This document shows, piece after piece, positions 27,075 to 34,391 of a stretch of DNA of 36,996 nucleotides. The notes beneath the pieces were generated by a model. That model was not told the origin of the DNA and made no database searches. It saw only the letters and a list, made by a program, of their open reading frames with translations. A program made the translations under genes and the position numbers. Within the stretch, counting starts at the first letter, position 1. Every line of letters begins with the position of its first letter. This stretch comes from Labilibaculum manganireducens (GTDB lineage Bacteria; Bacteroidota; Bacteroidia; Bacteroidales; Marinifilaceae): NCBI RefSeq assembly GCF_002843385.1, contig NZ_MVDE01000046.1, forward strand, positions 1 to 36,996. Direction: 5' to 3'.

Positions 27075-27106
27075 TATTGAATGTTTTATGTAAAAAATAA
27101 AGTCTG

Positions 27107-27114
27107 CAAATTTA
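27107..27114 (-). promoter_or_regulatory. Promoter -7 box for the lipoprotein gene
   Basis: On the - strand this reads TAAATTTG, matching TAnnTTTG. Predicted initiation near 27100 gives a 5' leader of about 26 nt before the ATG at 27074. This supports the downstream start for the lipoprotein. Confidence 0.5.
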
Positions 27115-27238
27115 AAAAAAATCAGCAATACATAATTAAGTTTGATGTCCTATTTTACTTTTCAGGGGGAACCGTAAATTGTTATTCAATTCCCGGGTTT
27201 TCAATTTCGTCTGCGGTTGATGGTATGGTGCCGCTCTC

Positions 27239-28120
27239 TTATTCTAATCGTGTTATTTTTGTTGTTTTAAAATCATATTCACCAATTTCTCTTTTATCAA
27301 TCCTGAATTGTCTGGAATCAAGATATTGCTCAATAAACGGCAAGTCGGGCGCATAATAAAAGGCACCTCCAATTTTAAGCGATTTTAATATTTCCATATA
27401 TTTTTTTGCATACTCAATATAGTTTCCATCTTCTCTTAAATTATGGTGCTTAAAATGATTGGAAAATCCCAGATTACTGATTATTGCTCCCCACTTTTCT
27501 ATTCCATAATCGTATTCCAGCCAATCAAAATTGAAAAGATTATTACTTGTGAAAGAAAACCGGTCGATACCATATGTGTCAATGCCCTTCTCACATAAGT
27601 AATTGACTAAATTTCCTTGTTTTCCACAACCTATATCTAAAACCGGCTCTTTTAATTGTGTCGTTTCAATTTGCAGAATCTCAATTTGCAAACCGGGACT
27701 GTATTCTGAGCAGACAACAGGTTCAACTTTTGAACCGGAATTCAAATAAATTTTTTCGGCAAATGAATTGCTGTTCTTAATCCAGTCTTTTAGCCTTTTG
27801 TAATGATTCTTTGAAATGCTTTCTGCAGAAATCATTCCAGTACGGATATCAGCAAATAAACAGGTATAAATATTTCTCAGCTCATTTTTTGATTTTGTAT
27901 CAAATGAATAGTATTGGTTTACCCTACAAAACTCTTCAATGGCTTTATCAGCAGCATAATCGACTAAAAACTTTTCGGAATCACTGTTTAATTCATTTAT
28001 GTTCGAAATTGCATTAATTGTTTCGTTAATAAAGCGAAACATTTCAGGCTTATCAAGGAAAATATTTTTCCCTTGATTAAATTCTATCTGCTTATCGATA
28101 CTTTGTATAAATTTATCCAT
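27239..28120 (-). CDS. Class I SAM-dependent methyltransferase of unknown substrate
   Basis: This 293-residue protein has a helical N-terminal half (about 1-150) without recognised motifs, and a Rossmann methyltransferase domain from about 158. SAM motif I is V-L-D162-I-G-C-G-K-Q-G-N, with the second-strand acid in TYGIDRF (about 185). The region normally holding the motif IV acid reads WGAIISNLGFSNHF, so the substrate type is unclear. It is the last gene of a three-gene - strand operon, 25 bp after the pyrophosphatase-like gene. Nothing in the context identifies the substrate. Confidence 0.75.
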   Translation of the reverse strand: MDKFIQSIDKQIEFNQGKNIFLDKPEMFRFINETINAISNINELNSDSEKFLVDYAADKAIEEFCRVNQYYSFDTKSKNELRNIYTCLFADIRTGMISAESISKNHYKRLKDWIKNSNSFAEKIYLNSGSKVEPVVCSEYSPGLQIEILQIETTQLKEPVLDIGCGKQGNLVNYLCEKGIDTYGIDRFSFTSNNLFNFDWLEYDYGIEKWGAIISNLGFSNHFKHHNLREDGNYIEYAKKYMEILKSLKIGGAFYYAPDLPFIEQYLDSRQFRIDKREIGEYDFKTTKITRLE

Positions 28121-28145
28121 TTAGTACGGGGCTTGTTTTATTCCG

Positions 28146-28493
28146 TCAAGAATTGTTATCATGATTTATAAAAATCGCTTTCATGTAGTCTGAATTATTT
28201 AGAAAGTAAAGCACAACTTCGATTTCTTTTTCACTACATCCGTAAATAATTTTTATCTCAGAGTCATTTTTAATTCTATCAGCAATGCAAATTATTCCAT
28301 TTATCTTTTTCTCCTTTTCTTCACCAATAAATATATCAATACCTCCTCCATCCATTGATTTAGTATTTGCAATAAACCCATAATCAACCGGATAAATCAT
28401 GTTCTCATATTTAGGGTGAGTTGTTCCCTTTTTTCTATCTATTACCAGCTTGTTTGATTTAATAAATTCATCAAGAATATCCCAATAGGTCAT
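28146..28493 (-). CDS. Short pyrophosphatase-like protein lacking a key metal-binding Asp
   Basis: The 115-residue protein resembles the core of soluble family I inorganic pyrophosphatases: YPVDYGFIANT (34-44), then D48-G-G50-G-I-D53. The family signature is D-x-D-x-x-D; here the middle Asp, which binds metal and activates the nucleophilic water, is Gly50. The protein is also much shorter than the usual 160-180 residues, and the C-terminal lysine/aspartate region is not clear. Catalysis of pyrophosphate hydrolysis is therefore doubtful. The ATG at 28493 is preferred, since the upstream in-frame start (28538) would overlap the HAD gene. It lies 19 bp after the HAD gene and 25 bp before the methyltransferase gene. 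Confidence 0.7.
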   Translation of the reverse strand: MTYWDILDEFIKSNKLVIDRKKGTTHPKYENMIYPVDYGFIANTKSMDGGGIDIFIGEEKEKKINGIICIADRIKNDSEIKIIYGCSEKEIEVVLYFLNNSDYMKAIFINHDNNS

Positions 28494-28512
28494 ATTTATT
28501 TCAATTATCAAT

Positions 28513-29112
28513 TTACAATCCCAAACGTTCAAGTTCATCTTTCAAATTTACTTCCTTTAGCAGAGGTATTGTTTTAAAACCAAGCCTGTTTGCAGCATTA
28601 ATATTCTCCTGATTGTCATCAATAAATAATGATTCATTCGCTGTTAATCCATATCGGGTAAGTAACAATTGATATATCCGTGCATCAGGTTTTATAATTT
28701 TCTCTGTTCCTGAAACTACTATACCTTCTAATTCCTTGAAAAAAGGATATTGATCAAATACTATTGGAAATGTTTCAGCCGACCAATTTGTGAGTCCAAA
28801 TAAGCGATATTTATCTTTCAAATCCTTTATTAAAGCTGCATTTTCTTCGATTGCTCCTCCAACCATTTTTACCCAATCAGAATAATAATTCCTAATCTCT
28901 TTTTCGTATTGAGGGATTTCTTTTACTAATTCTTCAGTTGCTTCATTTAGTGGGCGACCTGCATCTTGTCTGATATTCCATTCGGTACTGCAAACGTCCT
29001 TTAAAAAGTATTCCATTTCTGCTTCATCCTGAAATACATTGCGATAAAGGTATCTCGGATTCCAATCAATCAGTACACCTCCAAAATCAAATATTATGTT
29101 TTTTATTTTCAT
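28513..29112 (-). CDS. HAD-family phosphatase (YihX-like)
   Basis: This 199-residue HAD hydrolase has motif I F-D9-F-G-G-V-L, with Gly at the usual second Asp position, as in the YihX group of sugar-phosphate phosphatases. Motif II is in LFGLTNWS, motif III Lys in KIIKPDARIY, and motif IV in LFIDDNQENINAA. The helical cap (about 18-90) is of the small C1 type. Likely substrates are sugar phosphates or related metabolites, by family only. It is the first gene of the operon with the pyrophosphatase-like and methyltransferase genes, behind a promoter with a 5' leader of about 130 nt. Confidence 0.85.
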   Translation of the reverse strand: MKIKNIIFDFGGVLIDWNPRYLYRNVFQDEAEMEYFLKDVCSTEWNIRQDAGRPLNEATEELVKEIPQYEKEIRNYYSDWVKMVGGAIEENAALIKDLKDKYRLFGLTNWSAETFPIVFDQYPFFKELEGIVVSGTEKIIKPDARIYQLLLTRYGLTANESLFIDDNQENINAANRLGFKTIPLLKEVNLKDELERLGL

Positions 29113-29147
29113 ATGATTATTATTTTATGTTTTTGCCATATAGCCTG

Positions 29148-29166
29148 TCCCGAACTTGTTTCGGGA
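29148..29166. repeat. Short hairpin (TCCCGAA/TTCGGGA)
   Basis: A 7-bp perfect inverted repeat, TCCCGAA (29148-29154) and TTCGGGA (29160-29166), has a 5-nt loop. It lies in the 5' leader of the HAD operon and looks like a REP-type dispersed hairpin. It has no T-run. Confidence 0.55.
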
Positions 29167-29249
29167 GAACACCCAAATTACACTCATTCTCCTTTGTGCA
29201 ACACTTTTTGCATGGTCGTTTTATACTGTTGTAAATTGCAATTACAGCA

Positions 29250-29257
29250 CAAAGGTA
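29250..29257 (-). promoter_or_regulatory. Promoter -7 box of the HAD operon
   Basis: On the - strand this is TACCTTTG, a full TAnnTTTG match, giving a 5' leader of about 130 nt before the HAD start at 29112. The box overlaps one arm of an inverted repeat, CCTTTGTGC (29191-29199) and GCACAAAGG (about 29247-29255), whose partner arm lies in the leader. Confidence 0.5.
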
Positions 29258-29296
29258 AGGGGTAGTAAATTTAAGAAATTGTATATTTTAAGCAGG

Positions 29297-30106
29297 TTAA
29301 AATAATTTAAAATTATAATTAATGATTTTGCTTTCCTTATCAGCCAATTTTATTAATGCCTGATAAGCTGACGGTGTTTGGTTTACGAACATTTTAAATT
29401 CACGAATGAAGTGTGCCTGGTCGAAATATCCTGAATTTGATCCTATCGAGGTCAGATTATCCTTACTGTCGATCAAACTGCAAAGCGATTTGCGAAATTT
29501 AATCAGTCTCTCAAATTTCTTAGGAGTGATTCCAACAATTTGGGTAAAATTTCTGTTAAGCGCTGTATAATTTGTTCCTGTTCTTTTGCAATAATCTTCA
29601 ATAGAACATGTCTCATCATTCCACCTGAATTGTTTGTAAAAATCCATTATTTGAAAAACTGCAGCATGTGATTTTTCGCAATGTAAATCACTTAACAGTT
29701 CGTAAAGCTTGTCAATTAATACAGTGTTCGAATCGCTGACAGAACAATTAAGAATGTCCTTTATTCCTTTTGTTTCAGGCGGGTAATAAATTGAATGATC
29801 AATTAGCTTTTTTCCTTGAATTTGAATAAAAGGATATAAACCAAAGGCAAAAAATCTTACTCCAATTATTTTAGTGCCGGCGGGATAAACTAATACTGTG
29901 TTTTTGGTAGAAATGCCTTCTATTTGCGGGGCTTCAATTAACATTTCATCTCGTTTGTATGCAGAATGATTCAGTGTAAAAATTAAGTTAACGTACTGAT
30001 TTGGAGGGATCATTAATTCTACTTCTGTTTCCTTATTCTCTGCAACCCAAATTCTTTCAATCAAATCTGGAAATAGTTCAGCTTTGTATGTTTTTATAGT
30101 AAGCAA
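29297..30106 (-). CDS. AraC-family transcriptional regulator
   Basis: This 269-residue regulator has an N-terminal sensing domain (about 1-140) of the cupin-like type seen in many Bacteroidota AraC proteins (LMIPPNQYVNLIFTLN, VGVRFFAFGLYPF-like). The C-terminal AraC domain (about 155-252) has two helix-turn-helix units: CSIEDYCKRTGTNYTALNRN, and NLTSIGSNSGYFDQAHFIREF with the family-typical FVNQTPSAY after it. The ligand is unknown. It stands alone and is not obviously linked to a target operon, although the isochorismatase-like gene lies just upstream on the same strand. Confidence 0.9.
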   Translation of the reverse strand: MLTIKTYKAELFPDLIERIWVAENKETEVELMIPPNQYVNLIFTLNHSAYKRDEMLIEAPQIEGISTKNTVLVYPAGTKIIGVRFFAFGLYPFIQIQGKKLIDHSIYYPPETKGIKDILNCSVSDSNTVLIDKLYELLSDLHCEKSHAAVFQIMDFYKQFRWNDETCSIEDYCKRTGTNYTALNRNFTQIVGITPKKFERLIKFRKSLCSLIDSKDNLTSIGSNSGYFDQAHFIREFKMFVNQTPSAYQALIKLADKESKIINYNFKLF

Positions 30107-30243
30107 TTCGTTTTTTTATTTACAAACAAGCTGTTGCATGGTGGTGCTTTGCTAATTTTCTAAAAGACATTTCAATTCATCACCCGTTATAGATGGAATA
30201 AACTCAGTTGCATGTCTGCGATACGATAAACATAGTCACCCAA

Positions 30244-30789
30244 TTATTGATTTAAATACTCTTCTGTGGTTTGCACTGTTGAGTAAAAATAATTTAATGC
30301 TGATAAAAAACTATTCTGAACTTCATTGGCTTCAACAACTTTTCCATTGTATTCTAAATCTTTTGTTGCACAAGCATCACCAATAACAGAAATAGTAAAT
30401 CCAAAATCTTTTGCCGCTCTTGTTGTTGCATCAACGCACATATGGGTCATCATACCGCATATTACCAAATCAGTTGTTTGTGTTTCTTCAAGATATTCCA
30501 TCAGGTCTGTTTCTCTGAAACTATTTGGATAATGTTTAACTACTATCTTCTCACTTTTTAAAGGACTGATTGTCTGATGAATTTCTGCTCCTTTTGTATT
30601 TGGTAAAAAGAATGATGCATCAGGCCGTGTTGCAATGTGCTGAATAAAAATTACGGGTAATGCCTCTGCTCTAAACTTGTCTAAAAGAAGTTTTGCTTTC
30701 CGGCAGGCTTTATCCGAATGAACAAGAGTCATTGTTCCATTTTCAAAATAATCATTCTGAATATCTATTATAATCAGTGCTTTTTTCAT
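30244..30789 (-). CDS. Cysteine hydrolase, isochorismatase family
   Basis: This 181-residue isochorismatase-like hydrolase has the complete catalytic triad: D9 in ALIIIDIQNDYF, K85 in VVKHYPNSF, and the nucleophile C118 in GMMTHMCVDATTRAA. The GMMTH segment forms the non-proline cis-peptide site of the family. Members hydrolyse amides such as nicotinamide or ureidoacrylate-type compounds; the substrate here cannot be told. The ATG at 30789 is used because it starts the first beta strand directly; an in-frame start five codons upstream is possible. Confidence 0.9.
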   Translation of the reverse strand: MKKALIIIDIQNDYFENGTMTLVHSDKACRKAKLLLDKFRAEALPVIFIQHIATRPDASFFLPNTKGAEIHQTISPLKSEKIVVKHYPNSFRETDLMEYLEETQTTDLVICGMMTHMCVDATTRAAKDFGFTISVIGDACATKDLEYNGKVVEANEVQNSFLSALNYFYSTVQTTEEYLNQ

Positions 30790-30934
30790 TTTTATCCATT
30801 TCAATTTTAAATACTATGTGTCTGAGTGTTGCATGGCACTTTCCTGTCAGATTACAGAAAAGTTGAAGCGGCAACAAATCTTGAATTTACTACTTAACCG
30901 GCTCTTTCTTACCTTAGCCATTTGTGTACTCTGT

Positions 30935-31426
30935 TTATTTTTTCAATTTATCAAAGGTAGTTATAAACCATCTAATCCTGCTTGAAATATGCAATGCAAG
31001 ATATACCAATAAAATTAACGCAATTTTGTCGTGAATTTCGATAAAGGTATTAAGTATAGATTCATCTCCTCCTGTTAATTTTATGAGCCAAGGCAAGAAA
31101 CCCGTTAATGCAACGAGAAGAAAGAGAATTGAAAGAGTTAATACATGTCTGTTTTTAGCAATCAGATTCTTCGTAACAACAGCTTTAAACCATCGCCAAT
31201 GCAAATTGATATGATAAACCAGAAAAAAGGAAAAAATAATGACAGAAATTTTATGAATTATTAACCATTCAGAATGACTTAAACCCCAAACAGATTTAAT
31301 AATATCTATTCCGTCATGATTCCCTATGTGATATTTAATCTGTATCAATAAACCGGAAAATACCATAATCAATCCCAAAAGCAGTAACCCAAGATTTATT
31401 TTTAAGCTAAGAGATGGACTTTTCAT
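30935..31426 (-). CDS. DUF4405-type membrane protein (likely b-type haem)
   Basis: This 163-residue protein has four membrane helices (about 9-29, 52-73, 95-118 and 133-150). Histidines lie in places suited to haem ligation: H58 and H72/H76 in helix 2 (WLIIHKISVIIFSFFLVYHINLH), and H132 and H146 in helix 4. This matches DUF4405, related to cytochrome b-type membrane subunits. It overlaps the upstream quinone reductase gene by 4 bp (ATGA), so it is translationally coupled to it. A membrane electron-transfer partner for the reductase is inferred. Confidence 0.8.
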   Translation of the reverse strand: MKSPSLSLKINLGLLLLGLIMVFSGLLIQIKYHIGNHDGIDIIKSVWGLSHSEWLIIHKISVIIFSFFLVYHINLHWRWFKAVVTKNLIAKNRHVLTLSILFLLVALTGFLPWLIKLTGGDESILNTFIEIHDKIALILLVYLALHISSRIRWFITTFDKLKK

Positions 31427-32025
31427 TTGAATAATTCCTCCTTATTGAATGTTTTTTCAATCTTGGTAAGCCACATCTTACGTTTTTCGTCAGATGCTTG
31501 TTTTACCATAGTAAAGCTAATCCATTTCCTGTTTTTATAACCTAACTTCCAAAATGTTCCTCTGATTACGGCTTTTTGTATAGCATTGCCAAAAATAATC
31601 CGATACAAAATACTTGGTGTGTTCATGGTAGTAATCACTGTTACTCCCTTTATATTTGTCAATAGAGGTTTCATTTTTGTGTTGCTGCCATCTACATAAT
31701 CATAAGCGACTCCCGGAAAAATAACTTTATCTATAAACCCTTTCATTAAGGCAGGCATAAGCTCCCACCAAATAGGGAAGATAAAAACAACATGGTCTGC
31801 TTTTTCGAGTCTGTTTTTATACTCAATAACTTTGGGGTCTACTGGTTGTTTGTCTCTAAATGCTTTTAGGTCTTGAGAAGTCATTACGGGATTAAAGCCC
31901 TCTTTGTCAAGATTAATAATATCTATGTCATGGTTTGCTTGTTGAAGTCCGCCTGTTACTGAATTTAAGATTGCGTTACAATAACTTCCTTCGTAAGGAT
32001 GATTAAATACAATTACTACTTTCAT
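31423..32025 (-). CDS. NAD(P)H-dependent oxidoreductase, MdaB/flavodoxin-like fold
   Basis: This 200-residue protein has the flavodoxin-like fold of the NAD(P)H:quinone reductase family (MdaB, KefF, NQO1-like). It opens with MKVVIVFNHPYEGSYCNAIL for the FMN/FAD phosphate loop. The characteristic FPIWWELMPALMKGFIDKVI segment (about 100-119) and the GVTVITTMNTP segment follow. It probably carries out two-electron reduction of quinones with FAD. It overlaps the DUF4405 gene by 4 bp, and a 12-bp palindrome lies upstream between it and the Crp/Fnr regulator gene. Confidence 0.88.
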   Translation of the reverse strand: MKVVIVFNHPYEGSYCNAILNSVTGGLQQANHDIDIINLDKEGFNPVMTSQDLKAFRDKQPVDPKVIEYKNRLEKADHVVFIFPIWWELMPALMKGFIDKVIFPGVAYDYVDGSNTKMKPLLTNIKGVTVITTMNTPSILYRIIFGNAIQKAVIRGTFWKLGYKNRKWISFTMVKQASDEKRKMWLTKIEKTFNKEELFK

Positions 32026-32089
32026 AATTATGCTGTTTAATGTTTAAAATTTACAACACAAAAGTCAGTAATCAAAAACGACCTAACGA

Positions 32090-32101
32090 TAACAATTGTT
32101 A
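32090..32101. promoter_or_regulatory. 12-bp palindrome, possible operator
   Basis: TAACAATTGTTA is a perfect 12-bp palindrome in the short gap between the Crp/Fnr gene (stop at 32107) and the quinone reductase gene (start 32025). The position suits an operator for a dimeric regulator. Control by the adjacent Crp/Fnr protein is inferred only. Confidence 0.4.
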
Positions 32102-32106
32102 AGAAA

Positions 32107-32667
32107 TCAATATGGCTTTCTATTTCTAATCCTGCTAAGCGAAATTGGAGTTATGCCTAAAAAAGAGGCGATATAATGCTGAGGAATTCGTTTAATTATT
32201 TCAGGATGGTTATTAATTAAATCCATATATCGCTCCTTGGGAGTATCTTTTATCCTGGAAAGAAAAAGCAGTCCATAATTACTAAAACGTTGGAAAATAA
32301 AGTCATGAAATTGATCTTTAAATTCTGGATAGATTTTGAAAAGTTCTGAAAAGTCCTCTTTCCCAATTGAAATAATAGTTGAAGGTTCTATGCTCTCAAT
32401 TGTAAACAGGCTTGGTTTGTTGCTCATGAAACTGTCAATTGAAGCAACAGGCTGCCCTTCCAAAAAGAATTGAAAAGTAATGTCTTTTCCATCTTTATTA
32501 AACCACTCACGCAAACACCCTTTCTTTATAAAATAAATATTTTTTGCAGGCTCTCCCTCTCTTAATAAGATCGTTTTAGAATCAATTTCTCTTTCAATGA
32601 AAGCCTCATGAAACCTTGCCCAATTCTTTTTATCTTCTTTTATTGTATTAATCAATTTGTCAAACAT
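32107..32667 (-). CDS. Crp/Fnr-family transcriptional regulator
   Basis: This 186-residue regulator has a cyclic-nucleotide-binding-like beta barrel (about 20-120, with FIKKGCLREWFNKDGKDITF and GQPVASIDSF). A long dimer helix and a C-terminal helix-turn-helix (IPQHYIASFLGITPISLSRIR, about 161-181) follow. No cysteine cluster for Fe-S or haem sensing is seen, and the cAMP phosphate-binding RxS motif is not clear, so the effector is unknown. Proteins of this group often sit next to quinone reductase or oxidoreductase genes in Bacteroidota, as here. Confidence 0.9.
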   Translation of the reverse strand: MFDKLINTIKEDKKNWARFHEAFIEREIDSKTILLREGEPAKNIYFIKKGCLREWFNKDGKDITFQFFLEGQPVASIDSFMSNKPSLFTIESIEPSTIISIGKEDFSELFKIYPEFKDQFHDFIFQRFSNYGLLFLSRIKDTPKERYMDLINNHPEIIKRIPQHYIASFLGITPISLSRIRNRKPY

Positions 32668-33126
32668 TATCAGGACTGTTAGAAGTTTATTAGCATAACA
32701 TACAACGCCAGTCTGTCTAAAAACGAATCAAACTGCTCAATTAAGTTTTAAATATAGCGGCTTTAAGGATGCATAAAAACTGAAAACGATTTTATTTAGA
32801 AATAGAATTGAAGTTCTTATTTGGAGCACTTTTATCTCTAACGACACCTTAGTTCAAGAGTGCTGATAATCTTAAAAAACTGCTGAAATTCGCGACAAAA
32901 AAGACTGAGATAATGCTTAGTCCACCACTTGTTTTTCCATTGCAATGAACCCATTTGGCTCATTTAAGTTGTTTTTAAGTCTTAACAAATTTAAAGTTTC
33001 TGGATTTTAACCTAAAAAAGGAAGCTTTAAAAGCTCGCTAATCAGCAAACTTTTAAAGCTTTCATCTTATTTTTTTAGAAATAGTAATCGGTTGTGCAAG
33101 GGGTACTGTCTTCAGCCATTGCTGTT
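32668..33126. other. Intergenic region upstream of the Crp/Fnr gene
   Basis: No gene is seen in these 459 bp, which are AT-rich. The main structure is a perfect 12-bp inverted repeat at 33022-33061, the probable terminator of the DUF3592-like gene. No TAnnTTTG box was found close to the Crp/Fnr start. Confidence 0.5.
33022..33061 (-). terminator. Long AT-rich hairpin, probable terminator
   Basis: AAGCTTTAAAAG (33022-33033) and CTTTTAAAGCTT (33050-33061) form a perfect 12-bp stem with a 16-nt loop. On the - strand it is followed by CCTTTTTTAGG, so it fits termination of the DUF3592-like gene ending at 33127. On the + strand it is followed by a T-rich stretch too. Confidence 0.6.
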
Positions 33127-33933
33127 TTATTCAAAATCAATGTTCCAATTATTTCTCAACGACTGCAATTTAGGAACAATACAAGACTTCTCCTCATTTT
33201 CAACAGACACGAAAACCGGAACAAAATCGCCGTTCTTTTTATCACTCATAATCGAATAGTCAGTTGTAAATGATTCTCCAATTATTTTATTTCCACTTCT
33301 TGTTTCATATTCATAATGCACAATAATTCCTTGTCCAAAATTAAAAACAGGAAGTCCGGATTTTAGCATCATCGAAACTATCTTTCCTTTTGATACTTTT
33401 CCGAATTTGTAAAGTTTAAGTTCCTTTTTCAAGTATAAGATTGAATAGATTAAAAAAGGCAATCCAATAATCAGAAACGGGATTGGTATGATTAAAAAGA
33501 ACCAAATTGAAAATCCATATGGTTTTAGGTCTTTTACTATTGAATTTCCATTGAGTTCTTTGATTTCAATATCATCTCCGATTTCTAAATTTTCTATTTT
33601 TCTTTCTTCCAGAACTTTATATTTAGATTCAATTTCTTTTCCATTCTCTGAATATTTGTATGAAATTATTGTTGGGTGAACTCCGTTAATCGTCACATTG
33701 TATTGAGTTTCAATGTCCGTTATTTCAGCAGTAGTTTCTTTTCCCTGCGAATTTATCAATTCATAATCAATTTCCGGCGCGTCGTTTCCAAATGACGAAA
33801 ACACTATCGATAAAACAATAACAAGGAATATTGGAATTAGAGCAAAAAGAAAGCCAAAAAGCATTGGAATCGGTTTCTTTTTCAGGATATTAAGTATGGT
33901 TGAGAATTTAATTTTTCTAGGCATATTGTTCAT
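33127..33933 (-). CDS. DUF3592-like membrane protein
   Basis: This 268-residue protein has two hydrophobic regions (about 23-46 and 140-168). After each there is a similar beta-rich segment: GKETTAEITDIETQYNVTINGVHPTI with SYKYSENGKEIES, and FGKVSKGKIVSMMLKSGLPVF with VHYEYETRSGNKIIGES. This twofold pattern matches DUF3592 proteins, whose function is not established. An alternative ATG three codons downstream (MPRKIKFS) is equally possible. The gene stands alone and ends before a hairpin terminator. Confidence 0.75.
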   Translation of the reverse strand: MNNMPRKIKFSTILNILKKKPIPMLFGFLFALIPIFLVIVLSIVFSSFGNDAPEIDYELINSQGKETTAEITDIETQYNVTINGVHPTIISYKYSENGKEIESKYKVLEERKIENLEIGDDIEIKELNGNSIVKDLKPYGFSIWFFLIIPIPFLIIGLPFLIYSILYLKKELKLYKFGKVSKGKIVSMMLKSGLPVFNFGQGIIVHYEYETRSGNKIIGESFTTDYSIMSDKKNGDFVPVFVSVENEEKSCIVPKLQSLRNNWNIDFE

Positions 33934-34166
33934 TCGTTCGTTTTTCTAATAGTGGTTAACTTCTAAATAAAGCCATGGGCTCTATTTCGTTTGCATTTAT
34001 AGTAAAAGTGTATTTAGCAACCCATATCCGGCAGTAATAAACACTTATGATATTCAGTCCGCGAATCTACGAAACTAACATCGCTTAACAAAAAAATAAT
34101 AAAGAAATAAAAGACAAGAAGGAATAAAAAAAACAGACCAAGCCAGAGCCCCAATTATTGTATGCA

Positions 34167-34197
34167 CTGAGAGCCTCACTTACAATGAGGCTCTCAG
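34167..34197. repeat. Perfect 12-bp inverted repeat
   Basis: CTGAGAGCCTCA (34167-34178) and TGAGGCTCTCAG (34186-34197) form a strong stem with a 7-nt loop. There is no clean T-run, so it is not a typical terminator, though it lies about 195 bp downstream of the GH97 stop. It is the hairpin portion of the dispersed repeat. Confidence 0.75.
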
Positions 34198-34310
34198 ATT
34201 TAAAATATAACAATCAGGACTATATTGCTTTTATCGAAACAGATTTCCTGTGAGGGGGAAATTGCTATAACTCTGACAGATTTTCGACACTTTCAGGATT
34301 TTGCAATTGG
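34171..34310. repeat. Dispersed intergenic repeat, left copy
   Basis: This segment matches 36635-36749 in the blocks CTCACTTACAATGA, TATATTG followed by TTTTATCGAA, and AACTCTGACAGAT. Its last part (34265-34308) also closely matches 36564-36609 (CTCTGACAG, TTCGACACT, TCAGGATTT, GCAATT). The GH97 gene is therefore bracketed by copies of the same element in the same orientation. Confidence 0.65.
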
Positions 34311-34391
34311 TAAGTATTACAGAAAAACAGTCCGAATAAATGTAAATATACTGACCTTTCAAGCTTATTCTATCATAATGTAAGCTTACCC

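Larger units (their letters stand above)
33934..34391. other. Intergenic region with repeat left of the GH97 gene
   Basis: No gene is seen in these 458 bp. The right part holds a perfect 12-bp hairpin (34167-34197) that begins a dispersed repeat (34171-34310), a copy of which lies to the right of the GH97 gene. Confidence 0.55.

Noticed and set aside
28494-28538. Upstream start of the pyrophosphatase-like gene
   Set aside because: It would overlap the HAD coding region and adds a non-conserved leader; the ATG at 28493 gives an ordinary 19-bp operon gap.
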